A stretch of DNA of 64,000 nt from Cranoglanis bouderius (GCA_023630585.1 CM042548.1:19118527-19182526); one strand, 5' to 3'. Numbered from the stretch's first letter, positions 37,705 to 52,511 are shown. A program made the numbers and translations. Notes: generated by a model not told the origin, from the letters alone.

Positions 37705-39072
37705 ACCTTTGACAAAAGAAGAACAAATTGAAATCATTCTCATGGCTGAATTGGGTAGCTGGCCGCAAGGTTGCAATGGACTTTAACAAGAAACATGGCC
37801 AGAGGAGTATCTACAGAGCAGGCAAGGCAGGCAATTGCCTGGGGCCCCGCATACTGAGTGGGCCCCCGACGGCTGATCATTTAAATAATCAGAAATTTTC
37901 TTAAAATAATGTGCAGCAACAACAAACAGACAGTGTTTACAGGAAAACACATGGAAATACCCGTGTCTTATTGGCTGACAGGTCTCAATTCTGCCAAACG
38001 TTAGCTCACACCATATGCCTATGTATCACACAGTCAGTCAGTCAGTGTGAGGAAAAATGGATATACGCTGATTTTTAATTATTTTTTAAAAATACCAGTA
38101 AAGGGGTTGAAACTGAAACACTAACATCCTCTCATTCCGAGCAGGAAAACAAGGTGTGTAAATGTCTATATGAGTTATGTTACGTGAATACGACATGAGC
38201 AAAGCATAAGGACAGATAATGTACTTTGCATGGCACTGTAGCAGCTAAATCCATACAATGATACAGTGATAGCTTAGTTGTGCCTCCCCTTGGCTAGCGA
38301 CACCAAACTAGCCTAGTCTTGTGTTAGATAGCCAAAAAGTTTGATATTTTATCATTCTGGAAGTCCTGTAAACACTGTTAACACCCGAGGCAAGCAATTA
38401 GCCCTCACATGCAAGAAAAAAAATGAATGGAAACAGTCTATTTAGATGTATGTCTCTAGAAGTTTTTTTGTTGGAGAAGACTCTGAGCTCAGCCCCGGAT
38501 GATTAACAGCCCAGCTAACACCCCTGGTTAACCCGTTAGTTAACATTAGTTGAAGATGGACATTTTGTTTCCTCACGGAGGTTTGATTTCCTATTTGTTA
38601 AAAATAAACACTTCATGTTCTGTTACATGTGTTTTGACTACTTGTAAATGTACATTGTATAATTATATCTGTAGGAGTCTATGAAATATTTTGTTAAAAT
38701 ATTTATATTTCACAGGGGGAGGGACACAGTGCCGTGTTCAACGTTCTTACGATCGTTTTCAATAAAGAAATCAAGTTTTCAAAACACGCATCTACTGTGA
38801 TTCCTCCACGGAACTAAAGGGTCACAACAATATCTCTGAGTAACATGAAGACATAACAACATAAGTCTGTCAGAAGTGCCCCACGCATTTATTTTGCCTG
38901 GGGCCCCCACGTAATCTAGGTTCGCCTCTGAACATGGCAAGCGCATCACAACTTCAAAAAGACTGGAAGTTTTGCAGACCAACCGAGACGTGGATGTCCA
39001 CGACCATCCACTGACGTAGGCACAACCGACCTGGTGCTGGCATGTATGGAGATTTTGGGACACCCTATATAT
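37705..39072 (+). mobile_element. Mariner-like relic interrupted by a hAT element
   Basis: Two pieces, 37705-37799 and 38939-39072, form one continuous mariner-like sequence when the hAT element between them is ignored. The left piece encodes KEEQIEIILMAE followed by a broken helix-turn-helix region, and the right piece ends in GGGACACCCTATA. A 335-base relative with both ends intact is at 43774-44108. Confidence 0.75.
37800..38930 (+). mobile_element. hAT-like element with an 8-base target duplication
   Basis: This 1131-base non-coding element has CAGAGG at its left end and CCTCTG at its right end, with GGGGCCCC-containing subterminal sequence at both. It is flanked on each side by the identical octamer AACATGGC (37792-37799 and 38931-38938), the target duplication length expected for hAT transposases. 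No transposase is recognisable inside. A second copy lies inverted at 59266-60446. Confidence 0.9.
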
Positions 39073-39074
39073 TG

Positions 39075-40230
39075 CCAATATATTGCTGCATGAATAGTCC
39101 TAATTGTAGTTATCAAGACAAAATTTGGTTTAATCTAACAGTATGGCTTCCACCCTCATTATTTGGAAGCTTGTAAAATAGCACTTGACCTATTATTTTG
39201 TCTTTTGTTTATCTTTTTAATAGCACAGGCAGACAGTTAATTGTTAGCACAATTTAATGAAACCACAATTAAATTGTAATTGTAATGTGTGCGCAGGATA
39301 TAAACTATTTTATTGTGTTTTTAATTTATACTTTGATTTCTTAAGTTAATAAAATAATAGGCATTGTTTTTGCTAATGCAGTGCAGGTTTGAAGGATAAG
39401 CTGACCAAGCAATCATCTGTTACGCTTACAGCTCACTTTAAGAGTTGTTCAGAATTGTATATATTTCATGGAGACGAGCAGTGTTTCTGATTTAGAAGCA
39501 CAAAACATGGCGTGTTTACATCGGAATGTTGGACAATAGTGCTGGATGCAATACTGTAATGTAAGTTCTTGCTCCATTAGGCAAGAAAAATGGGCTCATG
39601 TTCAAGTTCAGGAACGTAAATAACTGAGATACGCCTCTGTTTCAGCAGCTCCACCCTGCCTGCGTCTGTAGCTCTGAGGTCTGAATACTGGTGTGAGCAA
39701 TTTCGCTATTAAGTTATCATTACGGGTGTTTATCTGGAATCTGAATACGCGTCGTTGACCAATTCCACAAGGACTTTCCTGCGCCTGGACTGGTGTGAAA
39801 ACGTTAATAACAAGACGCGCACAGTCCCACAGTCCGTGTGTGAACATGTTTTGTGGAGAGAAAAAAACGGTTCTGTCCTAAACGCCTCCGTGTTGGATGT
39901 AGTGCGCTACCTATGGCATAGAAGCCTTTGTTTTGGATACTATTTAGGGGGCCTATATAGCGAACGAGGAATTTATTTGTGATTGAACCACAAGGCTTCG
40001 GGAAGTCCGTGGAGTTTGAGGGGAAATACAGAAGAGGTTTGCCATTTGTTAAAGGAAACTAATGCAGAGAAGTGAAACTTAACACTCTCTGAGTGTTAGC
40101 TTGCTAGCGTCAACCTATTCCATGAACAAATGGGAAGAAATATGTTTCCCATGAGTGGATGAACGTCTCCTGAAATTGCCGGATAATATCTGATATTTTT
40201 CTTTTTCTTTTTTTTTTAACTCGAGACACA
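39075..40230. promoter_or_regulatory. 5' flank and 5' UTR of ifngr1
   Basis: No other gene is visible. The last few hundred bases before the ATG contain scattered CpGs (around 39740-39900) and no repeats. A start site within about 39900-40200 is likely but cannot be fixed. I did not find a clear TATA box. Confidence 0.4.
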
Positions 40231-43200
40231 ATGCTGAAGTTGCCGAGATTCAGCGTCCTGTTGCCTGTTTTTGTGTGTCTGAGCTTCGCCTTCTCGTCTG
40301 GTAAGTAAACACTGCTAACGTGACTTACCCTAAAACGACTTTCCGTAGGTTAGTTAGCTAGTTAGCTGTATTTGTTAACTGGCTAACAGCGTATACGAGT
40401 TTGAGTGCTAACACACATCACTTTTAACATGTTCAGTTGTGTTAGTGACAGGATGCTTAGTTGACGCAAGTCTTGGTATAAGCTGTCTACGTTAGCAGGC
40501 TCACTAGCTGGGTAAATAGGCTTCTTGACAGAAAGATATAAAGGTTCACTGTAAATATCATTGATATGAAAGATATCCGTTGGTGAAGCGCTGTGTATAC
40601 ATGACAGCTGTAGATACGAACGTTGGTGTTATTTAGGCAGCAAGTTAATGTTTAGTTAACAAAATGTTGCGTTATCTCTGCAGCTAGGAATGAAAAATAT
40701 GAAGTGTTAAAACAAGTATGCGTGAAAGGTCATATTTCATATCTGAGTCAGTATTTTTGTCCACACGTTAAATTGCTGCGTGTGAAATGGGTGAAAATGA
40801 CCGTTAGGCCTAATCAAGCTCTGACATCGAGTAGGCCTTCTGCTGTGTAATACTGAACAGAGACGCCATTAATGACCATATTGTTGTAAAGCGGTGGTCA
40901 TCAACCCTCTTCCTTGAGATCTGCTGTACCTTCCTGCAGGTTTCATCTCCAACCAAAATCTAAAACCACTGTTTTAGCTGATCAAGAACTTCTTAAGGCA
41001 CTGGTTAGATGGTCAGGTGGGCACGATTATGGTTGGAGCTGAAGGGTATGTCTCACCCAGCTCCCTGTTTCAGTAGGTGGTGAATCAGTATATGGGGTAC
41101 ACGGGTTGGGGCACCGGTAAGGACCCTGGCTCACTACACATTGGGACACTGATGACTCCATTTTCCGGCGACATGACTGCGTACTTGCGTTATAAAACGT
41201 CACCGAAAATCAAAAAGTTAAAAATGTTTAAGTTTTATCTGTCATGGTACGTCAAACAGGATTGTACTGGCTTTCACTATTTTTAGATATCGCCAATGAA
41301 GAACAAAGTAGTGTACGTGTGGGACAAACTATAGTGATCAGTGATTGGTTGTTGGGAACGACGATGATCAGTGATTGGTCGTTGGGAACGACGATGATCA
41401 GTGATTGGTCGTTGGGAACGACGATGATCAGTAATTGGTCGTTGGGAACGACGATGATCAGTGATTGGTCGTTGGGAACGACGATGATCAGTGATTGGTC
41501 GTTGGGAACGACGATGATCAGTGATTGGTCGTTGGGAACGACGATGATCAGTGATTGGTCGTTGGGAACGACGATGATCAGTGATTGGTCGTTGGGAACA
41601 TATGCCTCTGAAGTCTGATCAAAAAGTTGCTAGATTTGTGCCTGGGAGCCACTGGAGCAAAATTGACCATGCTCTCTGGGTGGGAGGAGGGGCATACACT
41701 CTATCTTCCCTGTCAATCACATGGATCATGGATTTCAGATGTGATTTTAGATTTACAGAAAGAGGAAAGAGTCATGTGATTGTGGGCGGATCATCTGTTA
41801 TCTTGGCATATGAGCAGTGTGAATCACCGCTGGATTAGAGCATTGAAGATCTGAATCTTCAGTGAAGCTTAGCATGTACAAACCTGTTTAATCTCCTTTC
41901 AGTGATCCCAGCATTTTGTGCTGGCTTAAATGGCTCGGTAATGACTCGGGCATTAACATGTGCATTATTCTTTTTTTTTCAGTAGGCTTCAATAACAGGG
42001 TGCCATAGGTTTGAAAGAGACAATACATTAAAATGCGCTGTAAGCATTTTATCGTGTGGGTGGTGCTGCTGTGTTTCTCTGATGGTGTAACCACGTCCCT
42101 TTGCATTCATCCGATATTTGGACACGGAGTGGTGTTTTAATAGGTCAAAGTGAGTGATCCAACAGTATTAGATCACGGTGTATTAAAGCATCTCCCAAAT
42201 GAACAAAAGATATAAATGTTTGTGTTGAAATTATAGTGTGAATCATTGCCCCCAGATACAGTATAAGTAAAAGAGTTAGCTATGCTGTTTAATCACAACA
42301 TGGGTTTTCATTTTCACACTTCTAAACCACAATGAAGCCTGATCTGTACGGTTACGAGAAATGGCAGCAGAGGTGCTTGTGGTTAGAAACAGTAAGCAAG
42401 CTTAGGTTAAACCACTGTCTTCCTGTGATTGTTTTTTTTATTTATTTATTTGTTTATTTTTACCAGGATGTTTGGTTTTGCCGCTCTTCATTTTGCAGTG
42501 CTACTGTAACACTGATCTGCTACGATGTTTAGGAAGTTCGTGGCCAGCAATCACGAGCCTCCTATATATATAAATATATTCATGGTACCTGTATTCTTTT
42601 TATGTACTCCTTGAGAGTTGGTGCTCTAGGCAGATAAATAATTCTGAGTGCAGAAAACATTACCGCTTTTCACTATATCGCGTAAAGAGACGGTCAGTTA
42701 AGCAGCGTTTGATTTTCTTTAATGTTTTTCCGTAATCAAAACTGCAGCAATGCTTTTTTGTGGACACTTCACACCATTGTCACCATGCTCGCGGAAGAGG
42801 TTGCCTATACACACAGCATATTTAGGCAGCATTCTTGATCCTAACACGCGGCTGTCTCCGTTAGATGGCATGTGGAACGACATATTCAGAGAACTTGCAT
42901 TATACTGGATGGATTTGTAGGCGCCCCTGATGTATCTGTGGAGAACACGTTCCCATTCCCATAACTTATTAACCACATTAGAGTAAGATGAAAAGTTAAA
43001 AGATGCCGGACTATAATGAGACTGCGAGTCCACTACAAGAACAAACACTGTGTTTTCTTTCCTAATCTGATCGTCTAGCTCATAGACACCTATAGTATTT
43101 AGGGGGCACCAAAGACATGTGCTTGTAATATATGTTCCAAAGCGTTGCCGATTATCCTGATATGAAAATTGACAAAACAGAGTGCAGTGTTTCCCACAGG

Positions 43201-46200
43201 ATTTTGTGAGAATCTGGTGGGTGGACCTCTGATCCTCTAGGGGGGGTCCGGGGGCATGCTTACGGCGACAAATCCATGCCAAAAATCAGAGCGCGTTATT
43301 GACGCTCTCGTGCATGAGAGACATGGCTTCATCGACGGGCACACTCCAGGCGAGTCATTTATTTTTTATTTGTTGATAGTTTTTGACTCATACCCTTGCA
43401 ACATACTACATTATGAAACGTATGTAAATACAGGGTATCTTTACAAATTAGACTGTGGCGGGCCTCCACAGTCTAGGTAATTAATGGGAAACACTGGAGT
43501 AAGCGTTCTTGTAATTCTCATCAGTCGATTTGTTTTTATTTTTTATTTATTTATTTATTTTTTCCCTGTCGCTGAAGCCTTGTGAGGTCTCTGGGGCTTT
43601 ACGCTGTGTCATGTTAGAGTGAGTGGGATCGTTCAGTAAACACTTTCCCACACAGATATTTACATACCACAAACCACTGGCTATTACTGGCTATATGTTG
43701 CACCATAATTGTGCCATGGTGCTTACTTTGGCACTGAATTCAGAGTAGCTTGCTGTACAATATTATCAATCTACAGGGTGTCCCATACATAGGGGACTAT
43801 ATATGCCAGCACCACGTCGGTTGTGCCTTCATCAGTGGATGGGTTCATTTGTGGACGTCCACTTCCAGGCTTTTTGAATTTGTTAATAAGTTTGGCAACG
43901 GCATAGTGTGTGATGTGCTTGCCGTGTTTCCTGTTAAAGTCCGTCGCAATCTTTGTGAAAGCTTCTCAGAATGATTTCAATACGTTCTTCTTTTGTCAAA
44001 GACTGTCTGAAAATAAATATAAATGCACAATGCTGTTGCCAAATATATGTATATATATGCTAAAAATGGTTAATTTCCCCTATGTCTGGAGACTTTTGGG
44101 ACACCCTGTACATGGTCTAAGATAACACTGGTGTCTTGAAGTATATTTTATATCACACACATCGGTGTGGATGAAGATTATAAACATCAATTAATGGACT
44201 AAATATTTGATTTAAAAAAAAAAAAAAAAAGAAAAACAAACAAACAGAACACTCATTAACTGACTGAGTCCCATTGTTGAAATGTGCATGCATGAAGAGT
44301 CTAGCTAGCCAAATTTCAATTTCAGTTGAAATTTGGGGACGAATCTAGAGACTCTAGAGACATTTTGTGATAAACATGTGTCTCCTGCGTTTGTATGCAA
44401 ACTAGCTCACCTCCGCATCATTTGGGGATAGTTGGAGAGAGCGACAGAGGTAGGTAAGTTAATTAAGGTTAGTTGTGCCATTTCATGTAGGTGTGTGTCC
44501 TTGCTTCAAATATTATTGACGCTAATAAGTTATGTTAACAACAAGTAAACGTTTTGTCATTTACTTGCACAAGTACGTGTTCTGTGCTCAGTTAGCTAGG
44601 TAGCTAACTAACATTAGTCACATTTCAGTGTAGATAACATTAGCTAGCAAAGAGTGAATGATTCATATGTAGAGAGTAGAGGTAGGTTAGCTAAAGTTGT
44701 GCTGTTTTATAAGGGTGCGTGTTCATGCTTGGAATATTATTGTAGCGAACAGCTACATGAATGCGTTTATAGCTACATACTGGCCGTATTTATGTCAGCC
44801 ATTATGTTGTTTATTTACATGAATACGTGTTCTGCGATGGCCACAGCACCTTTTTTGGAACACAGGGCATTGCTCAAATCATTGGTCAAATCATGAAAAT
44901 TACGTCTCAAGGACTTCTAATAGAAAAATATATCTTTCAGACCCTATATAGGACTGCCTTATATGCCATTGCCTTTGACCCTTGTGTGACAATCGCTATG
45001 CAGCCAGTGTTGGTGCAGCAAAAATAGTTTTTGCCTAGTCTTGTTTTTAGTGCTGAACTGCAAGAAATCGTGTTTAATTGTGTTTAAAGTTAAAAAACTA
45101 TGCTACCTGCATTTCTAAAGAGAACTCCACCGAAATGAAAAATAGTAGGACTGGGTGATATGGACATAATCTTATATCCCGATATGGATAATTTCATATC
45201 CTGAAATGATGTATTACATTTTCTATAAAATTGAGCGGAAAAAACCAAAATAATTGCATGCATTCATGATTGGTCTGGTCTGGTTTCTGGTCAGTGTCGG
45301 ATTTGTTATACCCAAACCACATCCAAACGACAGAAGGACCTCCCTTTTTAGTTCCTCATCTTTTAGTTGGGCTGTTGCCTCTTCTGTGTCAGAATGTTGC
45401 GGGGACTTTTACTCTGTGTCTTTGGGAGTTTCACAACATGCTTGTTTTTTGTTTTTGTTACAACACACCGCTGGCAGCTCCTAGCTCCTCCAACCTGGGT
45501 GACATAAATCGGCTGCCGAAAAGTGGCTTTTGTGACATTGGCGATGTAGATGATAAAGGAAAATATCTATCAGTAGGCATTTTTTATCATCCTATGATAT
45601 GTATCACCATATCGCACAGCCCGATGGAGGAGTGAACATGCCTGGATCCTGACGTGTAATGGAGTGCAGTATATCTGAGGAAGAGCTCTATCAGAGCCAG
45701 AGACAGAACTTAAATGTAGGAAATTCTTATGGTATGATAACCAAGTCTAAACAGTTTCACTGTATTAACCAACCTTTTAAAACCAAACAAGCTCCATCAT
45801 CTGGATTCAAACCTGCGACCTGAAGATGATGGGGTTTGCTGCAGCCATCTGTTACTGGGGGCCAAGGGAGCCAAACTTGGCTGTGCTCTCTAGCGAATCA
45901 TGATTGTTTATGAGCTCAGGTATGTAGAAGAGGGCGGATAGCACATTCTACCTAGTGTGTTACACAACATGAGCAGAAGTTAGAACAGTTGCAGTTGGCT
46001 GTCTTTACATGGCTTAGAGGAAGCATGTGTTACCCTTCACCCACCCGGTTGTTAGCTGTTGTATGACAGGGGAGAGCTGGCTGGTGAGTGGGAATTGGCA
46101 GGTTCTCATTTTTAAGTGTGACTTTTCCATAAAAATCGCTTACGTTGTATTTAGCATTTGTCACATTATGAACTGACAGAAAGAGAGGACTGGTAGCATG

Positions 46201-49200
46201 CTGAGCCAAAAAGCTCAGCAATGGTCAGCAGTGCCATGTTCTGTGTGTTTTATAGCCATCGTTTATGATTAAGTTATGGACATGCTAGCAGTGGCACAAA
46301 GCCAAAAGGTTTTTTGCGCAGTCACAGCTCCTGTAAGGAGAAATAGAAGTTGTTGTAGCATGATTTATGGGTACAGAATGAGGGGTGGCAAAATCCAGTT
46401 TACAATTTTGGGGAGTCAGAGCCAGACCCAAATGGGATGAGAACCATGGGAGTACACAATATTATCAGGTAATAAAATTAACGAGTAGATGGTAAGATAC
46501 GAAAATGCATTCTTCAGTGCAATCATACACTGTGATCAGCCGTAACACCTTACTTCTACAGATGTGAAAAGTTGTTGCCGGCTAGTCGAGGCTCAGAACT
46601 CTGTAAGAGCGGCTGCTGGCCAATCTGCTCTAGATTTGCTGTAACGTGCTGTGGGTACGTGTACGTTCTGTGTACATCCGGAAAGAGCAAAAACTGCTGA
46701 AAAACACTCTTAAGACTTCCTCTTGTTCAAGGTAAAGAAATGTGTGGCAACAAGAAATTTACAGCATCTTTTTCCACTTCCTTTTGAAGAAGTCTCAGCA
46801 GTACTGAAACATTTTGCTGAGAAGAATCCTCTTCAGAGATGTCAAAGGTTTTGAGTTAACCAAATATTTACACCTGGCCTTTACACACATCTTTTACCTA
46901 GATGATATCAGGATTTGGTCCACATACATTTACAAAAAAAAAAGGGGGGGGCAGTTGATTTGAAATTCGACTGGTGTGGTGTTTCCACAGCTCCTAACAC
47001 ATGACCACCAACTTCCTGTTTTTTCCCTCATCTTTAGTTTAGTGTTACGCTGAACGGTTTTGTGTGAGGTTTTACCATCCTTGAAGGCACCAACACTGGA
47101 CAATCATAAACCATGTCCGTTATCACATGATGACATAACACGGTCGTGGCGGTTGAATGTGGCTTGAGATGCATTGCATTTAAAAACTTTGAAAAGATTA
47201 TCAGACCTCCAGTACTGGTTTGGGGGAGCTGTTTCAAATGCATCTTGGGTATTTGCTTTATGTGGATTATCTGTGTCCCAATACAATCCTAAGTGTCCCA
47301 GTATTATGGAGGGATGAGGTTACAAAGAAATAAATAAATTATATGCAAATACGCTCAGGAATGCAGGCTCTTCAAATCTGAGAGGTGCAGTATCTTGATC
47401 TAAAGCGTAGCTAACTTACCTTGATCTGCTCAGCTACTTGTATTGCATGGACGGAAAGTACTTAAGAATTAAATTAGCTGCTACCCGTAAAAGCTCTGGA
47501 AAGCTTCTTGACATTGTTAATATCAGGTTACTCCTCTTCTTCTGTACCGTTTCAACTGCTATTCCTTATTGTTAAGCTTTAGGAGCTACAATAATAATTT
47601 GCTTTCATATCCAACTCATTTCTTCATAACTCAGCAAGCAGCTTAATCTGTTATGACTGACTTTTAGTGGCCTGTTATTGATTCGTTCTAACCGCAGTCT
47701 TGTTGGTCCAATCTGACATCACATCCATCAGAAATCTTGCACAATTTAGTTACATAGGTAGGTAGGTAGGTAGGTAGGGAGTTAAGTCTGATGGATGGAC
47801 GGATGGATGCACACTTACTCATCCATGCAATCCTTCCCAGCAATTGGAAAAGGTTGTTCAAGGATTCTCCTGATGCCATGTTACTACCCCTGCCAAAAAT
47901 TATGGAATCACCACACTTAGAGGATGTTCACCTGGCTTTTTTACTTAATAGCAAATAAACAAATCACAGCTATAACACAAAACAATTTTTGTTTAATAGC
48001 TGAACATTCTGGCTTCATGAAACATACCTCAAACAAATTAAATTGTTTTAATTAATGGCATATTTTTTTTCCAAATCAAGTAGAGGAAAAAAATTGGAAA
48101 TCATTTATAAAAAAATGGAATCACCTTGTAATTTGCATTTCTAAAACAAATACCAGCACAAGTCTAAAAATGCAAATTAGTCTGCAGTTAAAAGAGAGTC
48201 CTTACAGACCTTAACAAGCTGTTGGACTTGGCTAATTGAAAGGAAACATGGCCCCAACAAGAGAGTTGTCAATTGAAACAATGGAAAGGATTATAAAACT
48301 CAAATCAGTAGGCCTTGGAAATAGAAAATGCACAACAAAACAGATGGGCAGAAACAGGAGTTTGTGACGGAACTGTAAAAAACTGGGTGAATGAAATGGG
48401 ATTTACATACAGAAAAGCCAAACAAAAACCAGCACAAACCCCTAAACAGACGAAAACAAGGTTAAAGTGGGCTAAAGAAAAGCGATCATGGAGTGTGGAT
48501 GATTGGATGAAAGTGATATTCAGAGACGAATCACGAACCTGCATTGGCCAAAGAGATGATGCTGGAACTTTTGTCTGGTGCCATTCTAATGAAACATATA
48601 AAGATGAGTGCCTGAAGAAAACAATCAAATTTCCCCACTAATTTATGATATGGGGTTGCATGTTGGGTAACGGACCAGGGGAGACCTCAACAGTTAATGC
48701 ACAGGTGTACATTGAAATTTTGGGCACTTTTCTTATTCCGTTGATGGAAAATAGGTTTGGTGATGGTCATTTTTCAGGATGATAAAGCATCTTGCCACAG
48801 AGCAAAGAGTGTTACAGCTTTTCTTCAGGAAAGGCATATCAACTCAGTGAAATGGCCAGCAAACAGTCCAGATCTCAATCCGATTGAAAATTTATGGTGG
48901 AAATTTTTTTAAAAATGGTCAACAACATCCATCCTGCAAAGCTGATCTGTCAACCGCCATTCGAGAAAGTTGGAACCAGCTTGATGGAGAATATTGTTTT
49001 TCCTTAGTGAAGTCCATGCCTCAAAGGAAAAAAAAAAAGCCAGAGGAGGAGCAACAAAGTACTAATTGTGATTTTTTTTGTTGTTGTTGTTCATTCCATA
49101 ATTTTTTCCTCTACTTGATCTGGAACAAAATATGTCTTTTAATTAAAATCATTTCATTTAACTTGTTTGAGGTATGTTTCACAAAGCCAGAATGTTCAGC

Positions 49201-50908
49201 TATTAAACGAAAATTGTTTGGTGCCATATCTGTGATTTGTTTATTTGTTACAAAGTAAAAAATGGGCGAGCATCCTCCAAGTGTGGTGATTCCAGATATT
49301 GTTATTGGCATTGGACAGCTGTTTTATGATAAAAATCTTATCTTAAAATAGGAACGTAATGGGGGTGGATGGAAATATAGGATCTACACAGCTTGTCTTT
49401 TAAAAGTGCATTAGGAGAACTTTAAATTTTGCATTGATCTCTTTTAAGAATTGAATTGAGTTTTTACAGCTTAAGTGCCGATTAACACTCCTCAGAAGCA
49501 CTGACCGCCCAAAACAAGAGTACTGTTTTCCCAGTACTGTCTTCACACAGTATTCATTATGAGTTATGAATTATTGATACACTTTGATTAAAGGTGTACT
49601 CACTTATAACATCACCACTAGAATCCTCTGGATATAAGGAAATTATATTCCTTATTGTTTTTGGGTTTTGTTTTTGTTTTTTCTTTTACTTTTTGACTGA
49701 ATGCAGTGGGAATAAGTACAAATGTCATTTGGTGGCAGTCTAAATTCCAAAAAGAAATACCACAGTAATGTGTAAAGGTTTGTTAAATTGTGTTGAATTA
49801 GTTGCTCTCTGCAGTGAACATGTTTCTTGAGTCAGGCATCCTGTGTAGATCGTATCAGACTTTGAACTCTAATCTTCGAACTAAATCATTTTTGGTATCG
49901 CTGACCATTTTAGGTGATTTTACAGAACGTGGCTATGAAAGTTTTTTACTAAACAAACAGTCATGGATAGATCAGTGTATTAAAGGATTTTTTTTTTTAA
50001 TGTGAAAAATCAGCCCCTTTACTGTTGCTCAACATTTCAGCTCGGAAGGCATTTTAATGGCCTTGTGTTTGTTGGTGCACACACAATGCACAACCTCTGT
50101 GCAGAAGTGAAAGTTTTTTCTTTTGTTAAACGCAATACACTACCAGCTTAAAGTCGTAGATACCAGAAACCTATTTCTCAGTAATTTGCAGCTGAGACAC
50201 ATAATGAAACTTACTAATGAATCCATTTACTGCATGTGACACAAACATTTCTGAATGATATCTCTACAGCTTGTCTTGCTAATTCACTAAGGTGCTAAAA
50301 CTTTTTATAAACATATTTTAACAATGAGATCATTGTAAAAAAGCCAAACATTTAATTGTGGTACAACTGTTTGACAATAATTTAATATATGCCAGTAATG
50401 TTTAAGTACTACTTTTTTTTTTTTTTTTTTTTTTCTTTTCACAGTTGTTCCTTCCACAGTTCCTGCCCCAACCAATGTCAGTGTGACATGCCACAATTTT
50501 AAAAATGTGTTATACTGGAACTACAGTGAACCTGATCTAGAGCCTGCATTCAACATAAAGATCCATGGATATGAAAGGTAGGTTAGTTAATGAACCTAGA
50601 ACGGGATTGAATTACATCTGAAAGTCATGAGCTTAAGAAGTTTAATCTGTGGCCAACAAAGTGGAGTATAACAATATTAAAAACCCAGCTAAGTGTGGAA
50701 ACCATAACTGCAAAGAAACCTAAAAGCACTAAAAGTGATTTTTAAAATGTTTTTTTTTAATAAAAATTGTTAATATTTCAAACATTTTATAAATTATTTA
50801 TTAGCCATTTACACACACACACATATATATATACACTCGATACTGAGTAACAACCTGTATCGCTATGCATCCAGTATTATTTTATTTTAAAACTACTTTA
50901 AGATTTGT

Positions 50909-50943
<35 letters not shown>

Positions 50944-51532
50944 CATTTCACTTAAAACTTGACTCAAACAAAACCATAGCATAAAAAAAATGGTTAAACT
51001 TACATGGCAAATATAATAATGTATAACTATAATAAAATCAATCCTAAAAAAATGGTATTGTATTGAATGAAATGGTGGTTATGTAGAAAACCGACTTTCA
51101 CTTTTCAATTTTAAATATAAACAAGGCAAATTTGATAAAGTAAATGAAACGGTTGCTTTTGACATTCAGTTAATTAGGATATGATTTATTAGTGAAAATT
51201 CCCTTACGAATAATACTGTTTGTATAATACTTGTCTGGTTATCTACAGTGAACCCAAGTCAGCACACACCAGTCAGACCTACCTGGATGTCAGTGAATAC
51301 ACTCAGGATGCTGGGAATAGTTACTACATAACAGTGGAAGCTCAGCCAAAAGGATCAGACCTTAACGTTTCATCTGACGGCATTAGCTTCAGCTACAACG
51401 AAGACTTAAATTCTGACATCACATGTAGGTTTCATCAAATGAAAGCCAATCAAACCATTGATTAACTCCTATACTGCCTCTTATAAACACACCATTCCAC
51501 AGTTCAACTAAAGCACAAATGAGGAGTTATCC

Positions 51533-51580
<48 letters not shown>

Positions 51581-52466
51581 GACCTACATGTAATATCAGT
51601 TACTGCTGTAGATAAGATTAGGCTTGTTTTTGCACTCATTGTTTTATTGTGTGTCGTTCTCTTAATGGCATCACATTACTTTTTAAGTTAAAGTTTAAGT
51701 TAGGTTTAACTGTTTATGTAGCCACATTGTGTTTTTGCCTCTAGTTTCCTGACTATATTTGTGTTTGGATGTTTTTATCTAGGTGTGGTGGACTTCCCTG
51801 TGTTGGAGATTTCCGTCTTTCCACACACAGTCGAACTCTCCTTTAAACATCCCTATTATGTCCATAAAGCTGAATCTCTCAATGCTGATTTTTTTTACAC
51901 CATTGTTTATAACCAGGTAAGATCACAATGTTTTTTCTTAAAACTATCTGACTCGGGTGTCAAACGCAACTTCACTTAGCCCGTGCGAGCATGCAAAAAC
52001 ATTAGTGGAACTGTAGCAGCTATGACCTTTAGCACTATCTAGAATTCACACCAGACCAGACCTGTAACGTAACGACTGTAGCATCCCACATGCAGCACTG
52101 TAAACAGTGGGAGGGCTCGCATCACACAAACGGGTTAAAACCACCGCCTATTTGTTGTGGTTGAAGTCGGACCTAAAATGTCTCAGAAACGTGTTGTCTT
52201 TTAGCCTTTAGTGTGATTCACTGAATGACTTCAAATTCCTAAATGTATCATCCAGTGTAGAGATCTGTGTATGTTAAAAAAAGGAAAAGTCCGTGGAGCT
52301 CGAAGGCAAGACAGATGGGAGACTTATATATTGTTAGCATATTTCTTAGCTTTTTTTTACTTCCATATTTGAAAGCCAGATATATAGAGTGTATATATAC
52401 AGCCTATATATGGGGTCTATACAGCCTATGAAGGGGGTTGTATTCATGACTTACATGTCGACCAGT

Positions 52467-52511
<45 letters not shown>

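Noticed and set aside
41333..41599. CRISPR-like array
   Set aside because: The repeats are directly tandem with no spacers, and the genome is eukaryotic.
41244..41618. Repeat protein of TMISDWSLG units
   Set aside because: Produced by a 30-base minisatellite inside an intron; there is no start context or other coding evidence.
50458..50577. Alternative exon 2 acceptor at TTCCACAG (50452-50459)
   Set aside because: The upstream acceptor at 50444/50445 follows a far stronger pyrimidine tract and keeps the reading frame; the second one would delete five codons.
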